64,000 nt of DNA from Pseudomonas argentinensis. GTDB taxonomy: Bacteria > Pseudomonadota > Gammaproteobacteria > Pseudomonadales > Pseudomonadaceae. Of the stretch, positions 18,794 through 28,289 are shown in pieces. The first letter of the stretch is position 1, and every line of letters starts with the position of its first letter. The notes beneath the pieces were generated by a model. The model saw only the letters and a list, made by a program, of their open reading frames with translations. It was not told where the DNA came from and did no database searches. The stretch spans positions 1,674,001 to 1,738,000 of the forward strand of contig NZ_CP056087.1 of assembly GCF_001839655.2 (NCBI RefSeq), written 5' to 3'. The position numbers were made by a program, and so were the translations under genes.

Positions 18794-19873
18794 TTACTGG
18801 ACTTCGAGGGCGGTCAGGCTTTCCAGGGTCAGGGCACCGACGGCCAGGCCGTTGGCGGTCTGGAATTCGGTCAGTGCGTCGAGGGTGCGCTTGCCGAGTT
18901 TGCCGTCCACGCGGCCCGGGTTGAAGCCACGCTTGACCAGGCTCTGCTGCAGGCGGGTTACCAGGTCGTCATTGATGTCCGGGTCGCAAATGGTCTGCCG
19001 CGAAACGATACGTGGGTTGCCCTCGAATCGGGTTACCTGCAGCTGGCGCTTTTCTTCCGGGAGGATGATCTGGTTGGCTTCCACCGGGCGCACCACTTCG
19101 GTGGAGGCGACCTTGGTGTATTCCGGATCCAAGGTGACTTCCACGGCCTGGGCCGGCTTGTCGACGATCCAGCGGGTCACGCTCTTGTACTGCGCGGGGT
19201 CGGTTTCCACCCGCACGGTTTCCGGCGAAACCAGCTTCTTGACCTTGACCACTTCCTGCTTGGCCGGCACCTGGCGGGCGCAGAAGGACATGGCGCCGGT
19301 GCTACTCGAATAACGGGTGCCGGCGGCGCGGCACTGGTCGAGTACGGTCTTGGCCTCTTCGAGGGTCACGGTTTCCTTGACGTCCTCGTAGACGGCCGGC
19401 ACCACGATGTAGCGCTTCACTTCCGGGCGAATCTTCACCTGCTCGGAGACCACCCGGTAGGTCGGCGGCTCGATGCGGTAGGTCTTGGTACCTTCACGGG
19501 CGACCACCTGCTTGAAGCCCTTTTCGAGCTCGGCAGGGGTGACGGTGATCTTGTTGACCGAGTCCTTGACCACCACTTCCTGGGTGCTCTGCACCGGGCG
19601 TGGGCGAACCTGGGCATGCACCCAGCACTGACCCGGCTGGATTTCGTATTCCTGGGGCTCGCGGGCGGCCGGCGTGGCGGCTGGCGCCTCGCTCGGCGTC
19701 GCGGCAGCAGCCGGCTGCGGCGCGGGTTGCGCGCTGGCGGGTGCGGCGGCGGTCTGTTCTGCGACGGGAGCCGGTTGCGACGGCTTTTCTTCTTGAGAGG
19801 TCGATGCGGACGGTTGCATGGCGCAACCGGAAACCACGATCGCCAGTGATCCTAGAATGGTGTGATAACGCAC
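18794..19873 (-). CDS. Lipoprotein with C-terminal peptidoglycan-binding domain
   Basis: A 359-residue protein starting at GTG (19873) with a short lipoprotein signal (SLAIVVSGC, lipobox Cys at 17). A Pro/Ala/Gln-rich flexible linker follows (about 20-75), then a long repetitive beta-type region with recurring motifs YRIEPPTYRVVSEQV, YIVVPAVYEDVKETV and YKSVTRWIVDKPAQAVEV. A PG_binding_1 domain ends the protein (about 300-358: LVTRLQQSLVKRGFNPGRVD then a KLGKRTLDALTEFQ stretch). It is probably an outer-membrane lipoprotein that contacts the cell wall. The middle repeats resemble the linker domains of other Pseudomonas cell-envelope lipoproteins. The exact role is unknown. Confidence 0.85.
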   Translation of the reverse strand: MRYHTILGSLAIVVSGCAMQPSASTSQEEKPSQPAPVAEQTAAAPASAQPAPQPAAAATPSEAPAATPAAREPQEYEIQPGQCWVHAQVRPRPVQSTQEVVVKDSVNKITVTPAELEKGFKQVVAREGTKTYRIEPPTYRVVSEQVKIRPEVKRYIVVPAVYEDVKETVTLEEAKTVLDQCRAAGTRYSSSTGAMSFCARQVPAKQEVVKVKKLVSPETVRVETDPAQYKSVTRWIVDKPAQAVEVTLDPEYTKVASTEVVRPVEANQIILPEEKRQLQVTRFEGNPRIVSRQTICDPDINDDLVTRLQQSLVKRGFNPGRVDGKLGKRTLDALTEFQTANGLAVGALTLESLTALEVQ

Positions 19874-19978
19874 GAAAATCCCTGCCCTAAGTGGCCTCAG
19901 CGACGCATCTTAGGGGCTGGGGCGGCAAAGCTCAATAACGCCCGCCGCACTCGACGCATCCACGAGATAGCTGGCGTG

Positions 19979-22462
19979 TCAGAGCCCGTCGAGCAGCTCC
20001 TCGCTGCGTGCCATGGTCACCTGGCGGATCGACAGGCGAATCTCGGCCGGCAGTACGCGCTTGGCGGCGCCTTCGGCCAGTTCGGCGAAGGCTGGCGGAT
20101 GGCTGAGCTTGCCGGCTTCGTCCTGGCGCAGTACGCCCTGGTCGAGCAACGTCAGGATGAAGTGGCGGAACAGGCTCTTGTCGAAGAACTCCGGCGCGTT
20201 GAGCCCGTGCAGGATCGACAGGCGCTGGGCCATGACCGTGCACAGCTCTTCCAGCTCCTCGGCGCTGATCGCGTTCTGCCCGGCGTTGAGCAGCAGCGCA
20301 CTGGCCATGTAGAAGCGCTGCAGGGTCTGGGCGATGGCCCGCGACAGCAGGGTCAGCAACACGAAGTTGCGCGAGCTGGGCGCCGGGCGCACGTAGAGGT
20401 CGTTCTCCTGCCTGAGCAGGCCCTGCTCGACGAAGGCGTCGAGCCACTGGTCGACCACCTCGTCGAGGTCCTCGTCGGCCCAGCGCATGTACAGCTCGGC
20501 CTGCAGGTACGGATACAGCGCGTGGACGAAACGCAGGATCTGCTCGCGGCTCATCCGCCCGCTGCTCTGGAAGAAGCTGGCGATCAGGCCGGGCAGGGCG
20601 AAGATGTGCAGCACGTTGTTGCGGTAGTAGGTCATCAGCACCGCGTTCTGTTCGTCCAGGTAGAGAATGCGCCCCAGCGCGTCCTTCTGCTCGGACAGCA
20701 GTTCCATGCCGCGCACGTGCTCGATCAGCGCCAGGCCATCGCCCTCCGGCACCGTGTTGTGCGGCGAGTAGGGCACCCGGCGCAGCAGGCTCTGGTAGAG
20801 GTCGAGGATGCGCACCAGGCCGCGCTCGTCCAGGGCCAGCTTGCTGGTGGACAGCAGTGCCAGGGCCACCAGGTTGACCGGGTTGATCGCCGCCGCCTCG
20901 TTGAGGCGCTGGGCCACCCGCTCGCCGAGCCGGTTGGTGGTGTCGTTGAGCCACGCCGGCCGGTAATCCGGGCCCAGGTTCTGGGCGCGCCAGTCGGGCT
21001 GCAGGGCATCGAGAAAGGCATCCAGCTTGATCGGCTCGCCGAAGTTGACCCACACATGGCCGAAGCGCTGCTTGAGCGCGCCGATGACCTTGAAGATGTC
21101 GAAGATCGACTCCTTCTTCTTGCTCGCCCCGCGCAGCTCGCCCAGATAGGTACGGCCCTCCAGCACCCGCTCGTAGCCGATGTACACCGGCACGAACACC
21201 ACCGGCAGGCGGTGGCTCTGCAGGTAGCTGCGCAGGGTGATGGCGAGCATGCCGGTCTTCGGCCTGAGCATGCGCCCGGTGCGCGAGCGGCCGCCTTCGA
21301 CGAAGTACTCCACCGGGTAGCCCTTGCGGATCAGGGTGTGCAGGTATTCGTTGAACACCGCGGTGTACAGCGGGTTGCCCTTGAAGCTGCGGCGCATGAA
21401 GAAGGCGCCGCCGCGGCGCAGCAGGCCGCCGATGATCGGCATGTTGAGGTTGATGCCGGCGGCGATGTGCGGCGGCGTCAGGCCGTTGCGGAACAGCAGG
21501 TAGGAGAGCAGCAGGTAGTCGATGTGGCTGCGGTGGCAGGGCACGTAGATCACCTCGTGGCCCTGGGCGATGTCCTGCACGCCTTCGATATGGTTGACCT
21601 TGATGCCGTCGTAGATCTTGTTCCAGAACCACGACAGGATCAGCTCGAGAAAGCGGATCGCCGTGTAGGTGTAGTCCGAGGCGATCTCGTTGCCGTAGCG
21701 CAGGGCCAGGGCCTCGGCCTTCTCGACGGCGATGTTGTCGCGGGCGGCTTCCTCGGCAATCGCCTGGCGCACCTGGGGGCCGTGCACCAGGCCCTTGACC
21801 AGGTTGCGACGGTGCGACACGTCCGGGCCGATGACCGCCGCCTTCTGGTTGCGAAAGTGCACCCGCAGGATGCGGTGCACCATGCGCAGGGTGCGTTCCT
21901 GGCCCTTGTTCTGCTCGATCAACTCGCGCAGCTGGATCGGCGTGGAGAACTGCACGCGGGTGGTGCGGCCCAGGATCAGGATGCTCACCAGTCGGCGCAG
22001 GCGGCCGGTGACCGCCCAGCTGTCGGCGAACAACAGCTTCCAGGGGCTGGTTTCCCGATTGGGCGACTGCCCCCAGAACACGCTGACCGGAATGATCTGC
22101 GCCTGCTCGGCGGCCTGTTCGCTGAGGGCGGCGACCATGCGCTGCAGGGTCGGCGAGATGCCGCGCTTGTCCTGGCGGCCGAGCCAGTCGGGCTCCGGCG
22201 TCAGGTAGAAGAACGCCGCCGGCTCGATCAGCTCGCCCACTGCCACGGGCAGCACCGGGCGCGGCAGGTTGGCCTTGGTGCATTCGTGGTCGAGCACCGC
22301 CAGGTCGCTCACCGACGGCTGCTGCAGCACGTAGAACACCGGCTTGCTGCGGTCGAGCTTGAGGGTGAAGGCCGACTGGTTGATGGTTTCCGAGCGCACC
22401 CACAGGTACAGCAGGCGGCGCAGGGTACCGAAGGCAAGGCGGCGAAGCGGGGAGCGGGTCAT
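19979..22462 (-). CDS. plsB: Glycerol-3-phosphate 1-O-acyltransferase
   Basis: An 827-residue membrane-associated acyltransferase that transfers an acyl chain to sn-glycerol-3-phosphate, the first step in phospholipid synthesis. The catalytic HX4D box is [17 protein letters not shown] near residue 307. The downstream blocks are [34 protein letters not shown] and [19 protein letters not shown]. The start at 22462 ([20 protein letters not shown]) is preferred over a longer frame because the extra 68 residues are Arg/Ala-rich and unlike the family, and the resulting length matches PlsB (about 810-830). The coding orientation leads away from the CDI locus. Confidence 0.97.
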   Translation of the reverse strand: MTRSPLRRLAFGTLRRLLYLWVRSETINQSAFTLKLDRSKPVFYVLQQPSVSDLAVLDHECTKANLPRPVLPVAVGELIEPAAFFYLTPEPDWLGRQDKRGISPTLQRMVAALSEQAAEQAQIIPVSVFWGQSPNRETSPWKLLFADSWAVTGRLRRLVSILILGRTTRVQFSTPIQLRELIEQNKGQERTLRMVHRILRVHFRNQKAAVIGPDVSHRRNLVKGLVHGPQVRQAIAEEAARDNIAVEKAEALALRYGNEIASDYTYTAIRFLELILSWFWNKIYDGIKVNHIEGVQDIAQGHEVIYVPCHRSHIDYLLLSYLLFRNGLTPPHIAAGINLNMPIIGGLLRRGGAFFMRRSFKGNPLYTAVFNEYLHTLIRKGYPVEYFVEGGRSRTGRMLRPKTGMLAITLRSYLQSHRLPVVFVPVYIGYERVLEGRTYLGELRGASKKKESIFDIFKVIGALKQRFGHVWVNFGEPIKLDAFLDALQPDWRAQNLGPDYRPAWLNDTTNRLGERVAQRLNEAAAINPVNLVALALLSTSKLALDERGLVRILDLYQSLLRRVPYSPHNTVPEGDGLALIEHVRGMELLSEQKDALGRILYLDEQNAVLMTYYRNNVLHIFALPGLIASFFQSSGRMSREQILRFVHALYPYLQAELYMRWADEDLDEVVDQWLDAFVEQGLLRQENDLYVRPAPSSRNFVLLTLLSRAIAQTLQRFYMASALLLNAGQNAISAEELEELCTVMAQRLSILHGLNAPEFFDKSLFRHFILTLLDQGVLRQDEAGKLSHPPAFAELAEGAAKRVLPAEIRLSIRQVTMARSEELLDGL

Positions 22463-22906
22463 ACGAAATCTGGCTGCGGCGACGAGCCGGAGCTCGGGGC
22501 CGCTAGTGTGCCGGATCGCCGCCCTGTCGGCAAAATCTTGTAAAAGTTGCCGTTTCGTTGCGAAAAGCGCGGTTGCGGGCGCATCCCGCCTTGCCGATGC
22601 GAGGCAAGTTTTCATCCTGTGCCTGTGTACCCATGCTTTACCGCATCGGTTGTGGCGAGCTTTCACGCAGAGGCGAACGCGACGGTAGAGCCCCGGCGTG
22701 TTCCAGCGCAGCGCCTCGGTTTGCTATCGGATCGAGCGTGCGGACAGCCTTTGGCAGCATCTCCATTGCTGCGCTGGTTCTGTTGCGATCATGGAAACCG
22801 CTCGCGTTTCCAAAACTGTGATTCGGTTCCGCTGCATAGGCTTTGATAGCCAAGTGCCATATGTTTTAATCACGGCTCAAATGACATTATTTCTCAGGGA
22901 CGACCT
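22463..22906. other. 444-base intergenic region between divergent plsB and cdiB
   Basis: No coding frame here is convincing. It should contain the promoters of both divergent genes. Near cdiB a possible sigma70 pair is TTGATA (22843-22848) and TTAATC (22866-22871) with a 17-base spacer, in a stretch more AT-rich than the surroundings. The promoter is only a tentative reading. Confidence 0.45.
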
Positions 22907-24631
22907 ATGTTCTTCCGCAATGGATCTGCGGTGGTATGCCTCTGCTTGTCCACCTGGTCGCTGGCCGTGTTGGCCCAGACGCCACCGCCCAACCTGCCCA
23001 CCAATCTGCCTTCGCCCCTGACTCAAGACCTGATCCGCGACCGTCAGGAGCGCCTGCTCGATGAGCAGCAGCAGCGCCTGCAGGAACTGCAGCAGCTGCC
23101 GGGCAAGCGCGCCGAGCCGACGGCACCACCGGCTGCCGAGGACGAGCGCTGCTTCGCCATCGAACAGATCGAGATCAGCGGCGCCAGCCTGCTGTCCGCG
23201 GCCGATCGCAGTACCATTCTCGCGCCCTTCGCCGACAGCTGCCTGGGCGTCAGCCAGCTCAACGAGCTGCTCAAGGCGATCACCAACCACTACGTCGACC
23301 GTGGTTACGTGACCACCCGCGCCTACCTGCCGCAGCAGGATCTGTCGGCCCGTACCCTGAAGATCACCGTGGTCGAAGGGCGCCTGGAAGGCCTCGACAG
23401 CTCTGCCCTGGCCAGTGATCGAGAACTGGCCATGAGCTTTCCCGGCGAGAGCGGCGAGATCCTCAACCTGCGGGAACTGGAGCAACTGGTCGACAACCTC
23501 AACCGCCTGCCGTCGCGCCCGGCACAGCTGGAGCTGGTGCCGGGTCAGCAGGTGGGCGGCAGCCGCGTGGGCCTCAAGGGCGAGCGCAGCAAGCCCTGGC
23601 ACGCCAATATCAACCGCCACAATGATGGCCAGCGCAGCACCGGCGAGCAGCAGTGGGGCCTGGGCCTGACCTGGGACAGCCCGCTGGGCCTGGCCGACCA
23701 GCTGAGCCTGCGCGCCAGCCGTGATGCGGTCAGCGACAGCTATCGCCACTCCCATGCCCAGAGCCTGTCCTACAGCATCCCCTATGGCTGGTGGCGCGTG
23801 GACTACAGCTACAGCCAGAGCTACTACCGCACCCTGGGCCAGAGCAACGGCTTTCCCTTCGAGACCGATGGCGACAGCCAGCAGCACGCCCTGCGCGCCG
23901 AGCGCGTGCTGCACCGCGACAGCGTCAGCAAGACCGCCTTCAACACCGGCGTCAGCCATGTGCGCACCAACAACTTCATATTCGGCAACCGCATCGATCC
24001 CTCCAGCAACCGCCTAAGCGAATGGCAACTGGGTTTCAACCATGGCCGGCGCATCGGCAGCGCCTTCGTCAACGCCGATATCGGCTGGCAGCGCGGCATC
24101 GGCGCCTTCGACGCCCAGGGCAATGGCAATCCTCGTGGTGACCAGCCGGTGGCGCGCTACAACAAATACAGCCTGACCCTGAGCTACCTGCAGCCGTTCA
24201 GCCTGTGGGGCGAGCGCTTCAGTTTCGACAGCCTGGCCACCGGCCAGAAGAGCGAAGACCCGTTGTTCAGCTCCCAGCGCATCAGCATCGGTGGGCTCAA
24301 CTCGGTACGCGCCTTCAAGGACCAGAACCTGTCCGGTGACAGCGGCGGCTACTGGCGCAACCAGCTGCGCTGGACGCGGCCGGTCACCTGGGCACCGCTG
24401 CAACCCTTCGTGCAGCAATACGGCGCGGCCCTGGCCTATGACGTGGGTGTGATCAGCCACGACCAGCACAACCCTGGTGCCAGCGGCCGCCTGAGCGGCC
24501 ATGCCCTGGAGCTCAGCGCCCGGGGCGAACACCTGGCCGCCAGCGTGACCTTCGCCCATTCCCTGGAACGCCCTGACCTGATCACCGAGCGCGAGCGCCC
24601 GGTGTATTTCCGTCTCGACCTGTTCTTCTGA
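22907..24631 (+). CDS. cdiB: CdiB/TpsB two-partner secretion outer-membrane transporter
   Basis: A 574-residue Omp85-superfamily beta-barrel that exports CdiA through the outer membrane. A signal peptide (about 1-24) is followed by a Gln/Arg-rich plug helix (LIRDRQERLLDEQQQRLQEL), then two POTRA domains (from CFAIEQIEISGASLL to about 235), then a 16-strand barrel. The conserved L6 loop region (VRAFKDQNLSGDSGGYWRN) is at about 465-485, and the protein ends in an aromatic residue (YFRLDLFF), as outer-membrane proteins do. The next gene, cdiA, begins 34 bases after its stop, so the two form an operon. Confidence 0.95.
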   Translation: MFFRNGSAVVCLCLSTWSLAVLAQTPPPNLPTNLPSPLTQDLIRDRQERLLDEQQQRLQELQQLPGKRAEPTAPPAAEDERCFAIEQIEISGASLLSAADRSTILAPFADSCLGVSQLNELLKAITNHYVDRGYVTTRAYLPQQDLSARTLKITVVEGRLEGLDSSALASDRELAMSFPGESGEILNLRELEQLVDNLNRLPSRPAQLELVPGQQVGGSRVGLKGERSKPWHANINRHNDGQRSTGEQQWGLGLTWDSPLGLADQLSLRASRDAVSDSYRHSHAQSLSYSIPYGWWRVDYSYSQSYYRTLGQSNGFPFETDGDSQQHALRAERVLHRDSVSKTAFNTGVSHVRTNNFIFGNRIDPSSNRLSEWQLGFNHGRRIGSAFVNADIGWQRGIGAFDAQGNGNPRGDQPVARYNKYSLTLSYLQPFSLWGERFSFDSLATGQKSEDPLFSSQRISIGGLNSVRAFKDQNLSGDSGGYWRNQLRWTRPVTWAPLQPFVQQYGAALAYDVGVISHDQHNPGASGRLSGHALELSARGEHLAASVTFAHSLERPDLITERERPVYFRLDLFF

Positions 24632-24665
24632 TTGCCGATTCGCTTACACCCTGGAGCACCCTGAC

Positions 24666-27600
24666 ATGGACGTTCGCAGCCCGTTTTTCCAGAACATCGC
24701 CCTGATCGTTGCCGGCGTCATGTTCCTCAACCCCATCGTCGCCACTGCGGCGCAACTGACGGTTGACGCCCAGGCCGGCGGCAATACCAGCCTCGACCAG
24801 GCCGGCAACGGCGTGCCCATCGTCAATATCGCCACGCCCAATGGCAGCGGCCTGTCGCACAACAAGTTCACCGACTACAACGTCGGCCAGCAGGGGCTGA
24901 TCCTCAACAATGCCACCGAGCGGCTGCAGAGCACCCAGCAGGGCGGCATCATCATTGGCAACCCCAACCTGCAGGGGCGAGCCGCCGGCGTCATCCTCAA
25001 CGAAGTGACCGGCAGCAACCGCAGCCAGCTCAAGGGCTACACGGAAGTGGCCGGGCAGGCAGCGCATGTCATCGTCGCCAACCCCCACGGCATCACCTGC
25101 GACGGCTGCGGCTTTATCAACACCCCGCGGGCGACGCTGAGCACCGGCGCGCCGGTGGTCAACAATGGCCGCCTGCAGGGCTTCGACGTCAACGGCGGCG
25201 ACATCGCCATCGAAGGCGCTGGCCTCAATGCCAGCAACGTCGACCAGTTCGACCTGATCACCCGCAGCGCGCAGATCAACGCCGAGATTCATGCCAAGCG
25301 CCTGAACGTCATCGCCGGCCGTAACGAGGTCGATGTGGCCACCCTGCAGGCCACCGCCAAGGCCGACGACGGCTCCCAGCAACCGCAACTGGCCATCGAC
25401 AGCTCGGCCCTGGGTGGCATGTATGCCGGCGCGATCCGTCTGGTCGGCACAGAGTCGGGCGTGGGCGTGAAACTGGCCGGTGATATGGCGGCCAGTGCCG
25501 GGGATATCCAGATCGATGCCAGCGGGCAACTGACGCTCAATGACGCGGCGGCCGTCGGGCAGATTGCGGCACGCGCCCAGGGTGTTGAAACCCAGGGCCA
25601 GGTATATGCCGGCAGCCGGCTCGATGTTCAAGCCACAGAGGGTCTGGTGAACAGTGGCAGCCTGGCTGCTCGTGACCGGATAGAGCTGACTGGCGGCGCT
25701 AGCTTGATCAACGAGGGCCATATCGAAGCCGGAGTGAATGCCGACAACAGCCGCAATAATGCGGGCAGCGTTGTGCTCGCGGGCAAGCAGATAGGTAACA
25801 CGGGTAGCGTGGTTGCCAGGGGTGATCTGCAGGTAGATGCCAAAGGTTTGCTGGATAACCGTGACGGTCAGTTGCTGGCCGAGGGTAATGCCCGAGTCGA
25901 CAGCACCCAGCTCGACAACCACAAGGGACGCATCGTCGCCGATGGCAACCTCGCGCTGCGTAGTGGTCAAGTCGACAATGTTCAGGGACGTATCAGTGCT
26001 GGTCAGGCGCTTGAGGTCAACGCGACCGGTTTGGCCCAGCAGGGCGGTGTGCTCAGCAGTGGGGGGGACCTGAGTATCCATCTTGCCGGTGGCAATCTGG
26101 ATAACCGTGCTGGGCTGATCAACGCCGGGCAGGCGCTGCGTGTAGATAGCGCCGCCAAGGTCGACAATGCAGCGGGCGAAATCTCCAGTCGCCAAGGTGT
26201 GCAGGTGGCGGCGGCCTCTCTGGATAATCAGGGCGGTAAGCTGCTTGCCGAAACCACGCTCGAGTTGACAGGGGAGCGTCTGCAAAACCGTGCTGGCCGT
26301 ATCGCAGCCAATGGTGATCTGCAACTGCTGCTCGACGATATCGATAACCGTGGTGGGACGGTTTCCGGCCGAGCCAGGGTAACGATAGACACGCAACGTC
26401 TGGACAACAGTGACCAGGGCAAGGTGATCGGTGCGCACCTGATGCTCACCACCCAGCGCCTGCTCAATCGCAATCAGGGCCTGATCCACGGGCAGGGCAA
26501 TACGCAGGTGGCCGGCGCCTGGCTGGACAACAGCGGCGGCTCGCTCTCCGCGGGTGAAGACTTGCTTGTCCAGCTCGCGTCGCGAGGCGAGCTCGATGGC
26601 GGGTTGATCAATGCCGATGGTTTGCTGGGCAGCGAAGGTGCGCTAAGCATCAGCGCCGCGCGCCTGGACAATCGCCAGGGCGATGTTTCCAGCGTTCGGG
26701 ACTTGAACCTGACCCTGTTGGGAGAGCTGAGCAATCAGGGTGGCCGGGTGCTCGGTGACGCGGCTTTACAACTGCGCAGCGCTGACATGAGCAACGATCA
26801 GGGACTGATCTCGGCTGGCTCCACGCTCGCTCTGCACGCTGCGCAAATCGCCAACCGCAAGGGCCGTATCGCTGCTAGCGGGCCGCTGATACTGACGGCC
26901 AACGGCCTGCAACAACAGGGTGGCGAGCTATTCAGCAAGACCAGCCTGGCCCTTGACCTGCAGGGTGGCGTTCTCGATAACGCGGCTGGTTTCATCAACG
27001 CACCTGGTGCGTTGCGGCTCGACGGCCTTGGTGCGGTGAACAACCGAGGGGGTGAAATCTCCAGTCGTCAGGCCTTCGACCTGATGGCCAGCAGCCTGGA
27101 CAACGGCAGCGGCAAGCTCGTCAGCGAGCAGGACCTGCGTGTTAGCGTTTCTGGCAACCTCGACAATAGAGGGGGCAGCCTGGCCGGTCGCCAGGTCGAG
27201 GTGAGTGCCGGCTCGCTGGATAATGGTGCTGACGGCCTGGTACGTAGTCAAGGTCGACTCGATGTCGAAGTGAGCGGCAGGTTGGCCAACCGAGGTGGCG
27301 AACTGCTCAGCGGTACGGCACTGGCGCTGCACGCCGCCGAGCTGGACAACGGTGGCGGCCATATCGCCAGCCAGGGGAATCTGACCGCCGAGGTTGGGCA
27401 ACTGACCCAGGTGGCGGGTGAGCTGCTGGCCGAGGGTGATCTGAATCTGGTGGCGCAACGGCTGGACAACCAGAAAAGCCGGGTCGCGGCCAATGGTTCC
27501 CTGAGCGTGACGGTTGGCGACATCGACAATCGCGGCGGCGAGATATCCAGCCGTGGCAGCGCAGGTGTCAACGCTTTGATGCTCGACAACGGTGACGGTG

Positions 27601-28289
27601 GTTGCCTGCTGGCGGCACATCTCAGCCTGGTGGCTGCGCGTCTGCTCAATCGCGACAAGGGGCTGATCTTCGGGCGTGATCAGCTTCACCTCAGCGGTGC
27701 TCACCTGAACAATGCCGGCGGTACCCTTGCCAGCGATAAGCGCGTGCTGATCGAACTCGCTGCCGGTACGGGTGACCCGACCCTCGATGGCCAACTGATT
27801 AACCGCGCAGGAAAAATCAGCAGCGAAGGCGCGCTTAGCGTCACTGCAGCCAAGCTCGACAACAGCGCAGGGAGCCTTTCCAGCGCTGGAACGTTGCAGG
27901 TCACCAGCCAGGGCGCAATGCTCAATCAGCAGGGGCGTCTGCTCACCGATGCCGGGTTGTTGCTGCGCAGCGCCGGTCTAGACAACCGCCATGGCCAGAT
28001 ATCCGCGGTGGAGCAACTGAGCGTCACCACAGAGCGTTTCGACAACCACAGTGGTCGCCTGACAGGTAACGCCAGTCTGAACCTGCAGACCGATCAGATC
28101 GGCAACGCCCAAGGGCGTATTGCCGCCAGGGGCCCGCTGTTCGTGCAGGCCAGCGGCCTGGCGCAGCAGGACGGTGAACTGTTCAGCCAGACCAGCCTCA
28201 CCCTCGACCTCAAGGGCGGTGATCTGAACAATGACGCCGGCTTGCTGCATGCTCCCGGCCAACTGTTGCTCAACAACCTGGGGCAGTGA
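24666..28289 (+). CDS. cdiA: CdiA/TpsA giant exoprotein, N-terminal part (TPS domain and FHA-1 repeats) ending at a frameshift
   Basis: The first 1207 residues of a contact-dependent inhibition effector. The signal region (MDVRSPFFQNIALIVAGVMF) precedes a TPS secretion domain (about 35-290) with the diagnostic GNPNLQGRA and ANPHGITCDGCGF motifs. After that come dozens of FHA-1 repeats of about 20-25 residues built on LDNRxGxI and ASGxLxL, which form the long beta-helix stalk. The frame stops at a TGA (28287-28289). One base added to the GGGG run at 28280-28283 would read LGAVSNRGGEISS, the repeat consensus, and join the next frame without loss. The intact gene would then run to 37174 (about 4169 residues). 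Confidence 0.92.
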   Translation: MDVRSPFFQNIALIVAGVMFLNPIVATAAQLTVDAQAGGNTSLDQAGNGVPIVNIATPNGSGLSHNKFTDYNVGQQGLILNNATERLQSTQQGGIIIGNPNLQGRAAGVILNEVTGSNRSQLKGYTEVAGQAAHVIVANPHGITCDGCGFINTPRATLSTGAPVVNNGRLQGFDVNGGDIAIEGAGLNASNVDQFDLITRSAQINAEIHAKRLNVIAGRNEVDVATLQATAKADDGSQQPQLAIDSSALGGMYAGAIRLVGTESGVGVKLAGDMAASAGDIQIDASGQLTLNDAAAVGQIAARAQGVETQGQVYAGSRLDVQATEGLVNSGSLAARDRIELTGGASLINEGHIEAGVNADNSRNNAGSVVLAGKQIGNTGSVVARGDLQVDAKGLLDNRDGQLLAEGNARVDSTQLDNHKGRIVADGNLALRSGQVDNVQGRISAGQALEVNATGLAQQGGVLSSGGDLSIHLAGGNLDNRAGLINAGQALRVDSAAKVDNAAGEISSRQGVQVAAASLDNQGGKLLAETTLELTGERLQNRAGRIAANGDLQLLLDDIDNRGGTVSGRARVTIDTQRLDNSDQGKVIGAHLMLTTQRLLNRNQGLIHGQGNTQVAGAWLDNSGGSLSAGEDLLVQLASRGELDGGLINADGLLGSEGALSISAARLDNRQGDVSSVRDLNLTLLGELSNQGGRVLGDAALQLRSADMSNDQGLISAGSTLALHAAQIANRKGRIAASGPLILTANGLQQQGGELFSKTSLALDLQGGVLDNAAGFINAPGALRLDGLGAVNNRGGEISSRQAFDLMASSLDNGSGKLVSEQDLRVSVSGNLDNRGGSLAGRQVEVSAGSLDNGADGLVRSQGRLDVEVSGRLANRGGELLSGTALALHAAELDNGGGHIASQGNLTAEVGQLTQVAGELLAEGDLNLVAQRLDNQKSRVAANGSLSVTVGDIDNRGGEISSRGSAGVNALMLDNGDGGCLLAAHLSLVAARLLNRDKGLIFGRDQLHLSGAHLNNAGGTLASDKRVLIELAAGTGDPTLDGQLINRAGKISSEGALSVTAAKLDNSAGSLSSAGTLQVTSQGAMLNQQGRLLTDAGLLLRSAGLDNRHGQISAVEQLSVTTERFDNHSGRLTGNASLNLQTDQIGNAQGRIAARGPLFVQASGLAQQDGELFSQTSLTLDLKGGDLNNDAGLLHAPGQLLLNNLGQ

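Noticed and set aside
19862..22543. An 893-codon open frame on the plus strand opposite plsB
   Set aside because: It mirrors plsB, which has clear catalytic motifs. The frame is rich in Gln, Val, His and Ala without domains and has no ribosome-binding site.
24582..26489. Long minus-strand frame opposite cdiA
   Set aside because: It results from the biased composition of the FHA repeats; no recognisable protein features.
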